From Cellvibrionales bacterium (lineage in GTDB: Bacteria; Pseudomonadota; Gammaproteobacteria; Pseudomonadales; JAHEIH01), in NCBI GenBank assembly GCA_024639455.1, contig JAHEIH010000001.1, positions 166,126-230,125 on the forward strand: a stretch of DNA of 64,000 nt. The letters run 5' to 3'. Shown here piece after piece: positions 36,045 through 47,533 of this stretch. The notes beneath the pieces are model-generated. The model searched no databases. It was given only the letters and a program-made list of their open reading frames with translations, and was not told the origin of the DNA. Position numbers and translations under genes: made by a program. Every line of letters begins with the position of its first letter. The first letter of the stretch is position 1.

Positions 36045-36827
36045 GTGCACATCGATCACATTCTCAACGGCATTCACAACGGTGACTTTCCCCTTATTCC
36101 CGATGCGTGGGGGCAGGGCAGAACTATTTACGGCGGTATGACCGCGGCGATCTTACTGCAAGCCATGTTGAGCGAGGTTGAACCCGACCGCAAACTGCGC
36201 GCCATGGATGTCAATTTTACCCGCCCGTTTGAAGCCGATGTGCCCTATACCATTGAGGTAGAAACCCTTGGCGAAGGCCGTACCGTATGTGTCAAATCGG
36301 CGCGCTTGATTCAAGGCGACAAGATCCGTGCCGTGGTGCGCGCCGACTTCTGCAAACCTTTAGACAGCCCTGTGAGCATCGATCAATTTACCGTGCCTGA
36401 TATCCGTGCCCGAGAGGAATCGTTCCGCATCACCGGCATGCACGCCCCGGTGTTTTTCCAAAATGTCGAAGTGTACATGGCATCCCATGTGCCCCCGTTT
36501 GGAGGCAAACCCTTCCCTGAAATGCATGGTCACATGCGCTTTGCCCAAGCCCCAGAAAAGATCACATCTCCCCATCTGGTGGGTCTGATTGACGCCTGGC
36601 CGCCCACCGCGTCGACCCATTACGACAAGCCTGTGCCCATGTCGACCATTAGTTGGCATTTGCACTTTACGCTGGATGCCGACAACTTTGCCCCTGATGA
36701 TTTTTTGGGATATGCATCGACAGTGAGTTTTGACGAGGCGGGGATCAGTTCATCGACCGCGCATATCTGGCGGCCAGATGGAAGGTTGTTGGCCAAGAGT
36801 GTGCAGACCAATATTATCTATGGTTGA
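36045..36827 (+). CDS. Acyl-CoA thioesterase family (double hotdog)
   Basis: A 260-residue protein of the TesB-like/PaaI-related thioesterase superfamily. Two hotdog halves are visible: the first with GGMTAAILLQAM and MDVNFTRPFEADVP, the second from about residue 130 with SWHLHFTLDAD and ADSTVSFDEAGISSSTAHIWRPDGRLLA. No unique catalytic motif is obvious. The GTG at 36045 follows GAGGAGA closely. It overlaps convergently with the desaturase-family pseudogene by ten bases. The acyl substrate is unknown. Confidence 0.78.
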   Translation: MHIDHILNGIHNGDFPLIPDAWGQGRTIYGGMTAAILLQAMLSEVEPDRKLRAMDVNFTRPFEADVPYTIEVETLGEGRTVCVKSARLIQGDKIRAVVRADFCKPLDSPVSIDQFTVPDIRAREESFRITGMHAPVFFQNVEVYMASHVPPFGGKPFPEMHGHMRFAQAPEKITSPHLVGLIDAWPPTASTHYDKPVPMSTISWHLHFTLDADNFAPDDFLGYASTVSFDEAGISSSTAHIWRPDGRLLAKSVQTNIIYG

Positions 36828-37917
36828 GCATCATCACGTTTAAACCCTGCCACAAATTGCGCCCAATACCCGCTAGGGTACTTGGGTTCGCGCACACCGT
36901 ATTGGGTGGGCCATTGGTCGCATTGGTCGCCGAGTAAATAAAACGTACCCACCGGGAAGTGCACGGCAAAGTTTTTGTCGTAGCTGGCCTGTTGGTCATT
37001 GTGGTGCCAGTGGTGGTATTGCTGGGTGGCTATCACGTAGCGCAGCCAACCAAAGTTGATGCCTACGTTGGCGTGCAGTAGCACGGTGTGAAAGGCCATA
37101 ATAAGTATGTAGCCTATTACTGCTTCGGGAGCGAGCCCTAGATACATCACCATGGCGTACACGGGGCCGCGCACCATATGTTGTCGGCGATGTGAAGCCG
37201 TGATCCGGCCAGCCAGTCCATGCGTTTTATGGAGTGGTGGATGGCGTGAAAGCGCCACAATGTGGGGATACGGTGGGTCGTGCGGTGAATCCAATACTGC
37301 GCCATGTCGGCCACAAACAGTGCCAGTAATATCTGTGCAGCAAGGGGTAGTTCGGCAAGAAAGCTTTGCTGACCGGGCAACCGCACCAGGGCAAGTAGTT
37401 CGTCGGCGGGCTTTTGGGTTAACAGCATAATGAATTGAAAGCCAAGGTGCCCCACGGCGAAGTAGGCCAGATCAGTCAGCGTTTCGCGGCGCACTAAGCC
37501 CTGCCGTTTATGCTTAGCGAAAAGCGCTTCCAATGGAATAAACAAAGCTGCCAATATCAACAGATCGAGCACAAACCAATCCAAACCAATTTGAATGACA
37601 AATGTATCGTACTCGGGCTTTTGGTGTACCTGGCTGCCACCTAACGCAGCGCAGGCAATCAATAACCCCAGCGAGATAAACGACAAGCGTTTATTTGGTA
37701 AAAACAACAGCGAATACAATGTTAATGCGCCCGCGAGCATCAGCCCATAAGACATGGCTTCGCGAATGAGGGGTATAGGGTAGTTCTCGCGAATCGCCGG
37801 TGTGGTCAGAAATTCTGGGAAAACAAAACACAGAATGGTCATCAGCCCCAGTGCGCTTAGGGTAAGGCCCGTGTGGGGAAGGAGGGTGATGAGACGTGTG
37901 CTGAGGTGGGTTTTCAT
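36818..37917 (-). pseudogene. Sterol desaturase/fatty acid hydroxylase family protein, frameshifted
   Basis: The N-terminal frame (start ATG 37917) gives about five membrane segments and the first two His boxes (QYWIHRTTH and FHAIHHS), then runs into a stop at ...WCAAPCTPW. The second frame resumes at MVRGPVYAMVMYLGL and carries the third box (YHHWHHN), ending at 36818. Removing one AT from ATAT at 37176-37179 joins them as ADNMVRGPV, restoring a full-length di-iron hydroxylase of the ERG3/BAH family. With the dinucleotide present only the first two His boxes are made, so the product should lack iron binding. A sequencing error would give the same picture. Confidence 0.85.
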
Positions 37918-38070
37918 AAGGGCTTGCTAGGCCAGTTTGTGAACAGCGTCTAGTTGGAAAAATCCTGCACAAATAAATGCGGTGATTTTTTGTACAACAT
38001 TTGAATTAATCTTCTATAGTCATAATCGTGTAATAAACATAATAATTAATAGAGCAAAGGACGCCGTAAC

Positions 38071-38766
38071 ATGGAAAGTTATCTCGAATTGCCGCTTCGG
38101 GCAAAAAGCCTTTTAAAGTACTCTCTGCCTGATATTTCTTATCCTTTTCGGGTGCTTGACGCAAAAGAGTCGTTCACTAAAGGTGAGGATTTGCCTTTTG
38201 CCTTGATGCTGCGTCGATTACAACAGCGTAACAGTCATGGTCATATCGACTGGAAGAAAGACGAACCCGCTATGCAGCGTTTGGCGGAAATTTTAGCCGA
38301 AGGCGATTCGCGTGATTTAGTGATTGTGCAAGGCGCGGACTGGCGTGTCGTTATTGGCGAGGTTGATGTATCCAGTGAATTAGTGGCTATTCAGCGTGGC
38401 GACGATGTGGTCGCGCTCTTAAGCCCTCGAAAAGATGGTCGCTTGAACCTTGCCGTGTACCGCCCATTAGAGGCGACAAGCGCGCAGTTGATTATCGCCC
38501 TTGCTCAAAACCCTAGCCCAGAAACGGGCGTAGGTCTACGCGCTAACAATTGGGAATACGCCAAAGACTGTGCCGCCTCAGCGGGGCAAATGTACAGTGT
38601 TCATCACGGCAAAGCCTACCTTTCATACTGGCCGTTTGGTTTGGGCATTAACAGTTCACGCCAGGCCAACGCCATGTGGTTTAAGCAGCGCTACTTGATT
38701 CCCCGGTTGGCTAGTCAGGTCGCTGCTGAACTGGACGTATACGACTCACTCGCCGACAACGCTTAA
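38071..38766 (+). CDS. Hypothetical protein
   Basis: A 231-residue soluble protein with a Lys/Arg-rich N-terminal third and a C-terminal half containing GVGLRANNWEYAKDCAAS and SYWPFGLGINSSRQANAMWFKQRYL. I do not recognise a family or a catalytic motif, and there is no signal peptide or membrane helix. ATG 38071 has AAGGA upstream. It stands alone between the desaturase-family gene and trhO, with its own terminator at 38800. Confidence 0.65.
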   Translation: MESYLELPLRAKSLLKYSLPDISYPFRVLDAKESFTKGEDLPFALMLRRLQQRNSHGHIDWKKDEPAMQRLAEILAEGDSRDLVIVQGADWRVVIGEVDVSSELVAIQRGDDVVALLSPRKDGRLNLAVYRPLEATSAQLIIALAQNPSPETGVGLRANNWEYAKDCAASAGQMYSVHHGKAYLSYWPFGLGINSSRQANAMWFKQRYLIPRLASQVAAELDVYDSLADNA

Positions 38767-38799
38767 CCGCTCACGCTAGGTAAATCTCCGCCCTCTTAG

Positions 38800-38825
38800 C
38801 TGCCCTCGTGGGCGGCAGTTTTTTT
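38800..38825 (+). terminator. Terminator after the hypothetical gene
   Basis: GCCC-TCGT-GGGC forms the hairpin core, extended by CTG/CAG with a small bulge, and is followed by seven T residues (38819-38825). Confidence 0.75.
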
Positions 38826-38896
38826 CCTTGATTGGCGACTTTTTCGCCAGTTTTTTGTATCATGCGCGCCCTGAATTCATCGCACTAGGTACCACC

Positions 38897-39886
38897 ATGT
38901 CAAAAGTTGTTGTCTGCGCCCTGTATCGCTTTGTTCGCCTCGATAATTACGAGGCGCTGCGCGAGCCGTTGCTGGCGATCATGGAGCAATTCGATGTGCG
39001 CGGTACATTGCTGCTGGCGAACGAAGGGGTTAACGGCACCATCGCCGGTAGCCGTGAAGGTATCGATGCGGTGGTGGCATTGTTGCGCAGCGACGAGCGT
39101 TTGGCACCCCTGGATACCAAAGAATCGTTGCACGATGAGCTGCCGTTTAAGCGTTCTAAGGTGAAATTGAAAAAAGAGATCGTCACTTTAGGTGTAGAGG
39201 GTATCGACCCCAACCGTGTGGTGGGGACCTATGTCGAGCCCAAGGACTGGAACGCACTGATTTCAGACCCCGATGTGGTGTTGATTGACACCCGTAACCA
39301 ATACGAAGTGGATGTGGGTACCTTTAAGGGGGCTATCAGCCCGGTGACGGAGTCTTTCCGTCAGTTCCCTGATTACGTGAAAGACAACCTCGATCCGCAG
39401 AAAAACAAGAAGGTTGCCATGTTTTGTACCGGCGGTATTCGCTGTGAAAAGTCGACCGCGTATTTAAAAGAGCAGGGCTTTGACGAGGTGTACCACCTGA
39501 AGGGCGGTATATTGAAGTACTTGGAAGACGTGCCCGAAGAAGAGACGCTGTGGCAGGGTGAATGTTTTGTATTCGACGATCGCGTCACCGTCGACCATAA
39601 GCTGCAAAAAGGCCACTACGACCTATGCAATGCTTGCCGTTTGCCTATCACTGAGCAAGACAAACAGCATGAACACTTCGAGCAGGGTGTTAGTTGCCCG
39701 CATTGTTTTGGCACCCATAGCGATGAGCAAATGGCTCGCTTCCGCGAGCGCGAGCACCAGATGCGGTTAGCAGAAGAATGTGGTCTAGCGCACATTGGTA
39801 AGGATGCTATTGCCGCGACAGAAGTGCGCCGTGAAGCCAAGCGCGCCCTGCGTGCACAGCAGCAAGAGCAAAACCAAGAAGGATAG
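38897..39886 (+). CDS. trhO: tRNA uridine(34) hydroxylase TrhO (rhodanese-related, YceA)
   Basis: A 329-residue rhodanese-fold tRNA hydroxylase. The N-terminal [19 protein letters not shown] matches the TrhO start, the rhodanese core holds the catalytic Cys in [14 protein letters not shown] (~178), and the C-terminal zinc-type cysteines ([14 protein letters not shown]) are those of the family. TrhO makes 5-hydroxyuridine at the wobble position in an O2-dependent way. ATG 38897 is chosen over an upstream open start at 38828 because of the family N-terminus. It converges on the SOUL-family gene, two bases away. Confidence 0.9.
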   Translation: MSKVVVCALYRFVRLDNYEALREPLLAIMEQFDVRGTLLLANEGVNGTIAGSREGIDAVVALLRSDERLAPLDTKESLHDELPFKRSKVKLKKEIVTLGVEGIDPNRVVGTYVEPKDWNALISDPDVVLIDTRNQYEVDVGTFKGAISPVTESFRQFPDYVKDNLDPQKNKKVAMFCTGGIRCEKSTAYLKEQGFDEVYHLKGGILKYLEDVPEEETLWQGECFVFDDRVTVDHKLQKGHYDLCNACRLPITEQDKQHEHFEQGVSCPHCFGTHSDEQMARFREREHQMRLAEECGLAHIGKDAIAATEVRREAKRALRAQQQEQNQEG

Positions 39887-39888
39887 GG

Positions 39889-40512
39889 TTATAGCGAGGT
39901 CGCCTCGCTGACCTTAAGCACCGGAATGGTTACCTCGTTGCGTCGTAACCACCACAAGCGCCACGGCGCGTCGTAACCCAATACGGTCTTATCCCCTACG
40001 ACTTGATATCCCTCTTGGGCAATCAGATCGCGCAACAATTTTTCGTGTTTGGCGATTTTCTTATCGCTGTTATAGCCCGAATAGCGAACAGTGGCGACCA
40101 ATTTGGCAGGTCGCTCTTCCAAATACACCTCAGGGTGGATGGGCTTCGGTGCCGTTTCGAAGCTGTATTGGCTTGGTAAGAAGAAGCGCATTATCTGCCC
40201 GTTAGCGACATCTTGCATCTCCACTGGGGTGGTCATGGCGACCTCGACCGATTCCATTTCGCTGGGTTGGGTTCGGTTTATGGTCGCTTGGCTAACATTG
40301 GCGCCGGTAATGTATTTGAATAGCAGGTTGAAGGCATTCTCGTCTGTTGTGCCACGGGTGGCGACGGAAACGACGGGAGCATATTGGCGTATTTCAATGT
40401 CGTTGTCGTAGCTTTTTACAACGCGATAATCGAGGGTTTCGTAGTCGTTGTAATAGACCGGTTCAGCAATAGCATTCATAGCAACGAGGCTCAGTAGGAG
40501 TAAAAAACGCAT
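39889..40512 (-). CDS. SOUL-family heme-binding-like protein, exported
   Basis: A 207-residue protein from ATG 40512 (MRFLLLLSLVAMNAIA, a signal peptide, with GAGAGAT upstream). The mature part begins with YDNDIEIRQYAPVVSVATRG, matching the SOUL/HBP fold (IRxY near the N-terminus, AMTTPVEM in the middle, NSDKKIAKHEKLLRDLI, and an APWRLWWLRRNEVTIPVL end). In eukaryotes the fold binds heme; in bacteria the ligand is often untested. A longer upstream reading contains a run of Leu that comes only from the CAG tract of the divergent gene and is not coding. Likely periplasmic. Confidence 0.78.
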   Translation of the reverse strand: MRFLLLLSLVAMNAIAEPVYYNDYETLDYRVVKSYDNDIEIRQYAPVVSVATRGTTDENAFNLLFKYITGANVSQATINRTQPSEMESVEVAMTTPVEMQDVANGQIMRFFLPSQYSFETAPKPIHPEVYLEERPAKLVATVRYSGYNSDKKIAKHEKLLRDLIAQEGYQVVGDKTVLGYDAPWRLWWLRRNEVTIPVLKVSEATSL

Positions 40513-40612
40513 ACATCTCTCAATTATTTTATCTTTATACGTTGGCCGCTCTTGTTCAGCTTCGTTGGTAACCAGGCGGAAAGGGTTATAAAAGCTATTA
40601 CCGCTTGCTATC

Positions 40613-40636
40613 TTATCTTTATACTTATACTTATAC
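40613..40636. repeat. TTATAC repeat in the divergent promoter gap
   Basis: TTATAC is repeated three times at 40619-40636, and the 12-base TTATCTTTATAC at 40613-40624 recurs at 40529-40540. They lie between the SOUL gene and the histidine kinase gene, where -10 hexamers of both would be expected. Confidence 0.6.
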
Positions 40637-40719
40637 GGAAAAATCTTTAAGTATGTAAAGACAAAGTAACAGTTATGCTTTACCTTTATCATTATATTTA
40701 CTGTTATTGGTTTTTCACG

Positions 40720-42454
<1,735 letters not shown>

Positions 42455-42471
<17 letters not shown>

Positions 42472-43528
42472 TCGCCAGTAATCCCCCTGCGCTTATCGCT
42501 CCAACGGCAATGACTGATCCCAGCGATAGCGTCGCAATGCCCGTTAGGCCGTGACCCACTGAGCAGCCCATTGCCAACACCGCGCCAACGGCAGAAAGTG
42601 CAGCGCCAGTGGTAGAGGTGACAAAATCACGCCAAGAATCAAAGCCCGATATTTTAAAGCGGTTGCCAATGACGGCGCTTAACGTCGAGCCGAGCAGTAC
42701 GCCAGCAATTGCCAGCACACCAAAGGTCAACTGCGCTATACCGCGCTGGTCGATAAAGTACACCAAGTCACCTAACGGGGCGGCCACGGTAAACGATTGA
42801 CTGCCCAGACCGGCAGGTGGGGTCGACATGAAATCGGCTTCCTCTGCCAGGTATTTCGCGTATTCACCGCCGGTGAGTACGTAGCCTAAGGCGATGGCAA
42901 CACCTACCGAAATAACGGTAAACCAGCGAGTGGCATCGGCTTTTTGTACAGTGAGTCGCCAGGCCACTAACACGCAAAACACAACGGCAATGATCAACCG
43001 AAGGCTATTGGCGCTATCGCTAAGCAGTAAACTTCCCATGTCTTGTTGGCTGGCTAGGCTGGCGCTTAGCGGCGCAAATACAGGTAGTACATAAAGGCCG
43101 AAGAATTCACCACGGGTGAGAAAATATATCGAGATGGCCATGACCGATAGCAGCCATAAGGCTTTCAGGTTGCCTTCGCCGCTTTTGATCACTTGGCGGA
43201 AGCCACAGCCCGCGGCAAGGACCATGCCATAGCCGAAGATGAATCCGCCCACTAGATAGCGACCCCAGGCAAATTCGCTGGAACGATAGCCAGGTTTAGT
43301 GTTACTAAGGTCAGTGAGGCCGAAGGTTTCAACGACGCTTGTGGCCAGCACGGTAAAAGCCATGGCCGCTAAATAGGTGGTAAGGCGGTGGCTATTGTTC
43401 AAATTGCGCCAGTCGCGAAGCCCACCTTGTAGGCAGAAGCGGCTGCGTTGTGCCACGACTCCGAAGAACATGGCCAAGGCCAGTGCCATGGCGTAATAGG
43501 GCCAAAAAACGGGAAAGATGTCTTCCAT
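42455..43528 (-). CDS. YeeE/YedE-family transporter (thiosulfate uptake type)
   Basis: A 357-residue integral membrane protein with about nine hydrophobic segments. The two internally related blocks show the conserved cysteines in GMVLAAGCGFRQ and GAVLAMGCSVGHGLTG and the N-terminal QRSRFCLQGG, the signature of TsuA/YeeE sulfur-compound transporters that move thiosulfate through a Cys relay. It could import or export thiosulfate or another sulfane-sulfur compound. ATG 43528. It is separated from the NnrU gene by 149 bases and overlaps the histidine kinase end by 17 bases. The substrate is inferred from the family. Confidence 0.82.
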
Positions 43529-43677
43529 GGGGTTAACTCTATTGAAAAAAAGTAGATTACTTATTTGTTATATAGGCGGCAAGTTTTAATAGCTTTTGCT
43601 TATACCGATGAATCATAAGCGCTGGCATAAAGCGTATAAATACCCTAATCTGCGCACATGACTTTTGGAGATCACAC

Positions 43678-44265
43678 ATGGGAACTGAACTATTAGCCGG
43701 TATTGCAGTGTTTGTACTTGGGCACTCTATTAACCTCTTTATGCCATCTTTTCGTCAAAGCATTATCGATACCATCGGTGCTCTGGCGTGGAAGGGCGTT
43801 TTTTCATTGATCGCTTTGGCTGGTTTTTACCTGCTGGTGGTTGGGTATGGCGATGCGCGCATGAATCCCACCTGGATTTGGCAACCCCCGGTGTGGACTC
43901 GTCACGCCGCGGCTTTGTTGACGTTGCCTGCCTTTATTTTCTTGGTGGCGGCGTATGTGCCCGGCAACCGCCTGAAGGCGAAGTTAGGCCACCCGATGTA
44001 TTTGGCGGTGAAACTGTGGGCAGCGGCGCACCTGTTGGCGAACGGTGGTTTGCATGACATAGGTATGTTCGGTGCGTTATTAGTGTGGAGTATTGTCGGC
44101 TTTGCCGTGTCGCGTCGCCGTGATCGCGCCAACGGTGTGACTCGTGAGCACTTGGGCTTTGGTCGCGATGCGGCAACCATCGTGTTTGGTTTAGTGGCTT
44201 GGGCGGCCTTTGCGATGTGGTTGCATAAGGCGTTAATCGGCATCTCGCCTTTTGCTATGGGCTAA
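43678..44265 (+). CDS. NnrU family membrane protein
   Basis: A 195-residue protein with five or six hydrophobic segments and the family pattern: an HSINLFMPSFR motif after the first helix, WQPPVWTRHAAALLTLPAF, PGNRLKAKLGHPMY and KLWAAAHLLANGG. NnrU was first linked to nitric oxide and nitrite reductase clusters and resembles isoprenoid/methyl-transfer membrane enzymes, but no denitrification gene lies nearby. ATG 43678 has GGAG eight bases upstream. Function here is uncertain. Confidence 0.78.
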   Translation: MGTELLAGIAVFVLGHSINLFMPSFRQSIIDTIGALAWKGVFSLIALAGFYLLVVGYGDARMNPTWIWQPPVWTRHAAALLTLPAFIFLVAAYVPGNRLKAKLGHPMYLAVKLWAAAHLLANGGLHDIGMFGALLVWSIVGFAVSRRRDRANGVTREHLGFGRDAATIVFGLVAWAAFAMWLHKALIGISPFAMG

Positions 44266-44277
44266 GCTTGCCCGCTT

Positions 44278-44302
44278 GACGCCATCGCAGTGCGATGGCG
44301 TC
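44278..44302. repeat. Perfect 12-bp palindrome between convergent genes
   Basis: GACGCCATCGCA and TGCGATGGCGTC pair around one base. No T-run follows in either direction. It could be a transcription-blocking hairpin for both converging genes or a mobile-palindrome remnant. Confidence 0.6.
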
Positions 44303-44342
44303 GCATTGAGTTGTCGTCTGTATCTGCAGTTTTAGCAAAACG

Positions 44343-44813
44343 CTAATCCTCTTCAATCCCCCGCAATTCAACCGCCTTTCTCTCTGCCTGCCGCTTAACA
44401 TCGTCATCAATGACGTCAGCAATCGCCATCACGGCGGCGCTGAGAATAGCGAGGTCATCGGTGTAACCGATAATGGGTGTTAGGTCGGGCACGGCATCGA
44501 TAAAACTGATCAGATAGCCAAGGGCCCCCAGTACCGCCGCTTTATGGCGCAAGTCGAGTTTGTCGCTGCGCATTGCGAAATAAAGGATGAGAGCGTTTTT
44601 CAGACCGCCTCGACCGATATTGCCGGCGTAGCGTTTGCACTTATTCCAGAAAGAATCTTCGGCAAATTCACCGCTGTATTTGGCTTCGATATCTTCTGGT
44701 GGGGGTAGGGCGAGTACAACCTCTTCGCAATTATCATTGGCTTCAACAAGCTCGCCTTCAATGGGGGCGTCCTTTTTGTTGGGTAACCACTTTTTGCGTA
44801 AGCGAATGTTCAT
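44343..44813 (-). CDS. DUF1232 (YkvA-like) protein
   Basis: A 156-residue protein. The conserved core LGALGYLISFIDAVPDLTPIIGYTDDLAILSAAVMAI is the DUF1232/YkvA motif, with the paired hydrophobic helices and VPDLTPIIGYTDD loop. The N-terminus is charged and predicted soluble. The function of the family is unknown. Its ATG overlaps the stop of the thioredoxin-like gene by four bases, so the two are co-translated. Confidence 0.8.
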   Translation of the reverse strand: MNIRLRKKWLPNKKDAPIEGELVEANDNCEEVVLALPPPEDIEAKYSGEFAEDSFWNKCKRYAGNIGRGGLKNALILYFAMRSDKLDLRHKAAVLGALGYLISFIDAVPDLTPIIGYTDDLAILSAAVMAIADVIDDDVKRQAERKAVELRGIEED

Positions 44814-45322
44814 AGTACGCGCGCCTTCAGTCCAAGCGCAGTGCTATAGCCTAGCGTGCGGTCGCGCACGATGAAGTTTTCATCTAGCACGAAGTAGCTG
44901 GGGTAGGCGCGGATTTGAAACATCTGTTTGAGTTGGTCATAACCCATGTGTACCGGAAGTTTTAGTCCCACCTCGTCCACGAAGGCTTGCACTTCATTAG
45001 CGTCGTCGTAGTCCAGCGCAATGACATAGACATTGGCGTCGTCAGCATTGACGTATTCTAGGTTGTTGATGCTGAGGCGGCATACGCTGCACCAGGGGGC
45101 GAAAAAATAAAGCAGGGTAGGTTTGCCTGCGGTAGGGGTGATGGTATCCACCGCATTGCCGTCTAAGCGAGCGAGCTGCAGTGACGGAATTTGAACATCG
45201 CCGGCTGCGCTTAGCATGTCTTTGGTTTGCCACCAGTTGATGGCCCATACCATCATGGCAAAGATCAGCAGATCGCGGAGCCAGCCAAGGATTCGTTGAT
45301 GCCTCGTCGGGGTTTTGCTCAT
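44810..45322 (-). CDS. TlpA/ScsD-like thiol-disulfide oxidoreductase, membrane anchored
   Basis: A 170-residue protein with one N-terminal membrane helix (LLIFAMMVWAINWWQ) and a periplasmic thioredoxin fold. The active site is FFAPWCSVCRLS (CXXC), with the cis-Pro in IRAYPSYFVLDE near the end. It resembles ScsD and related periplasmic disulfide proteins involved in metal or peroxide tolerance and cytochrome assembly. It is followed by the DUF1232 gene with a four-base overlap. Redox direction (oxidant or reductant) cannot be read from the sequence. Confidence 0.8.
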   Translation of the reverse strand: MSKTPTRHQRILGWLRDLLIFAMMVWAINWWQTKDMLSAAGDVQIPSLQLARLDGNAVDTITPTAGKPTLLYFFAPWCSVCRLSINNLEYVNADDANVYVIALDYDDANEVQAFVDEVGLKLPVHMGYDQLKQMFQIRAYPSYFVLDENFIVRDRTLGYSTALGLKARVL

Positions 45323-45493
45323 GTATCAAATCCTGTATTCACTGGTCTAATGAATGGTGGTGTATAGTGTGACTATGCATTGATGATAGTCATAGTAGAA
45401 TCTAAAAACGAGGCTGGATTTTTGTAACAATTCTGTTGTGTTTTTTTATCTGGGACTAAAATTTTTACTAACAAGATTATATGGCCAACCAAA

Positions 45494-47476
45494 TTGAAAT
45501 TTAAATATACCGTAGTTGCCTGCTTGCTAGGGATGCTGCTTACGGCGACCGTGTGCTACAAAGCCTATCAGATTAATCAGCAAGCGGTAGCTCAAGAGCT
45601 GGCCCACGAGGGCACCACAAACTTTAACTTTTTAAAAGAGCTCTTTGTGCAGATCGATAATACGATGACTGCCTTGAATTCAGTGATTAGTAGTTTGCAT
45701 AGGCTTCCCCAAGACAGTCGTGATTTGGCGGTAAAAGAAAGCCTAGCAAAGCTAAATTTAGAGACGGTCTCGGCAGTCCTTCACCATGTAGTTTATCTGT
45801 CACGTTCCCCATCAACATCTGAGAATATCGACCAACCACATCCAAACTGGCGCTTTGTGTCGGATGTAAGTAAAAACGGGTCCCATTTGTGGCCAATTTA
45901 CCGTAATGTGCCAGATTTATTTGAGCGAGCTGAGTCTGGTGAGCCTTTCACTTTTTCTAGCCAGTGGGAAGGGGCGGATAGTACCTATGGCTTCTTTGTA
46001 TACCCTGTCGAGCATGCTGGACATGTGGACGGGGTTTTGGTCGCATCGACAAAGTTTGTAGATAACGGTTTTGCCATTGTCGAAGCTTATCAAGCTAGCT
46101 TGGCCGGTGTGTTACCTAAAGTGCTAATAGAAATTACTCACCTAGATGGTACTTGTATAGCGGTATGGGATCTCGCTGCCAAAAAACCCTACAGTTGTGT
46201 CGGTGCCAGTTCATTAATCAATAACACGATTAAGTTTCAAGCAGGGGTTGAAAATTTTTTCGGCTCTTCTGCTATTTACCATTCAACCCCGGCGTTTTAT
46301 CAAGAATACCAATACTTTGAGGTTGAGTTCATTGCGTTTATGGGTGTGCTTTTTAGTGTGTTCTTGGGCTTTGCCGTATTTAGCCTCTTCGCTGAGAAAA
46401 AACACGCGAAACTTGAATTTACGCGCGTGCAAAAATTACTCCCCGGAAGCACAGGTTTTATGGCGAGTATACTGCTTTGTGGTGCCTTTTATATTGAAGA
46501 CTCCAGTTACGGATCACAAATTAATGCCTTGAGAGCTAATCTCTCGCATCAGGATTATCATCATCTGTTGTCGCTCGCTGGGTTTACCAGTCCTTGGCGT
46601 TGGTTAGTGATTGTTAGCATTGGTTTGATCGTGGGATTGATAGTGCACCATTTTTTGCGTCAGCGTGTAGATCTCGAGGGGCTGTTTAAAGAGCAGTCTG
46701 AAACGCTTATAGCCTTGAAAAGATCGGAGGATGTTAAGTCTCGCTTTCTTTCAAATATGTCCCATGAACTACGTACACCGCTAAATAGCATTTATGGGAT
46801 GGCGCAGATAATTGCAACCCAAACCCATGATGAAAGCATTGCCGGATTTGCTCAGCGCATCAATGAAAGCTGTGCCAGCTTAACTGGCATTTTTGAACAA
46901 TTTACCGATGTCAATAAATTGCAGCATGGGCTTGCAACGTTCGAACCGAGTGCTTGTGATGTCGTGGCTTTAGCGAAAGAAGTCGGTGCGATTTTTGCAC
47001 CAACCGCTTATCAAAAGGGCCTAGAATATGCTGTGCCGCGATATAGCCAAAAGCCTGTAATATCAGTTGATACCGATCGGTATAAGTTACAAACGGTATT
47101 GATTAACTTACTTTCCAATGCGGTGCGATTTACTGAGCAAGGCGCCATATCATTGGACATTGAATATGGTCCAAATGACGACATTATTTTTACGTTGATT
47201 GATACAGGTCCAGGAATTAGCGAAGCAGATCAAAAGAGAATTTTTGAGATGTTTACCCAAGTTGATGAGTCTTTCACTCGTGAACATGGAGGCATAGGTG
47301 CAGGGCTGTTCTTAGTCTCGGGCTTTGTTAAGTTAATGAATGGAGAGATCCATTGCGAATCTAGCTCGGGGCATGGGTGTCAATTTACAGTTAAGATACC
47401 GTCTGCAAGATTAAAAAATAAGCCAATTCACAACACTCATATCGATGCCAATGTTAATGGAGTCACTTCAGTCTAG
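45494..47476 (+). CDS. Sensor histidine kinase with extracytoplasmic sensor and no receiver
   Basis: A 660-residue kinase. A first helix (VVACLLGMLLTATVCY) leads to a periplasmic CHASE-like sensor (~35-280), then a second membrane region with three further hydrophobic segments (~280-400). The kinase core has the phospho-His in SNMSHELRTPLNSIYG, the N box (NLLSNAVRFTEQG), G1 (DTGPGI) and a shortened G2 (GGIGAGLFLV). The sensor's ligand is not identifiable. The start is TTG 45494, without a good ribosome site, so it may be lower. It ends 57 bases before the MCP-rhodanese gene, which may be its output or partner. Confidence 0.78.
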   Translation: MKFKYTVVACLLGMLLTATVCYKAYQINQQAVAQELAHEGTTNFNFLKELFVQIDNTMTALNSVISSLHRLPQDSRDLAVKESLAKLNLETVSAVLHHVVYLSRSPSTSENIDQPHPNWRFVSDVSKNGSHLWPIYRNVPDLFERAESGEPFTFSSQWEGADSTYGFFVYPVEHAGHVDGVLVASTKFVDNGFAIVEAYQASLAGVLPKVLIEITHLDGTCIAVWDLAAKKPYSCVGASSLINNTIKFQAGVENFFGSSAIYHSTPAFYQEYQYFEVEFIAFMGVLFSVFLGFAVFSLFAEKKHAKLEFTRVQKLLPGSTGFMASILLCGAFYIEDSSYGSQINALRANLSHQDYHHLLSLAGFTSPWRWLVIVSIGLIVGLIVHHFLRQRVDLEGLFKEQSETLIALKRSEDVKSRFLSNMSHELRTPLNSIYGMAQIIATQTHDESIAGFAQRINESCASLTGIFEQFTDVNKLQHGLATFEPSACDVVALAKEVGAIFAPTAYQKGLEYAVPRYSQKPVISVDTDRYKLQTVLINLLSNAVRFTEQGAISLDIEYGPNDDIIFTLIDTGPGISEADQKRIFEMFTQVDESFTREHGGIGAGLFLVSGFVKLMNGEIHCESSSGHGCQFTVKIPSARLKNKPIHNTHIDANVNGVTSV

Positions 47477-47533
47477 GTTAAAGATTGAGACTTGCGAGTC
47501 GATTATTAAGCATTGTCTGAAAAGGAGTGGTAT

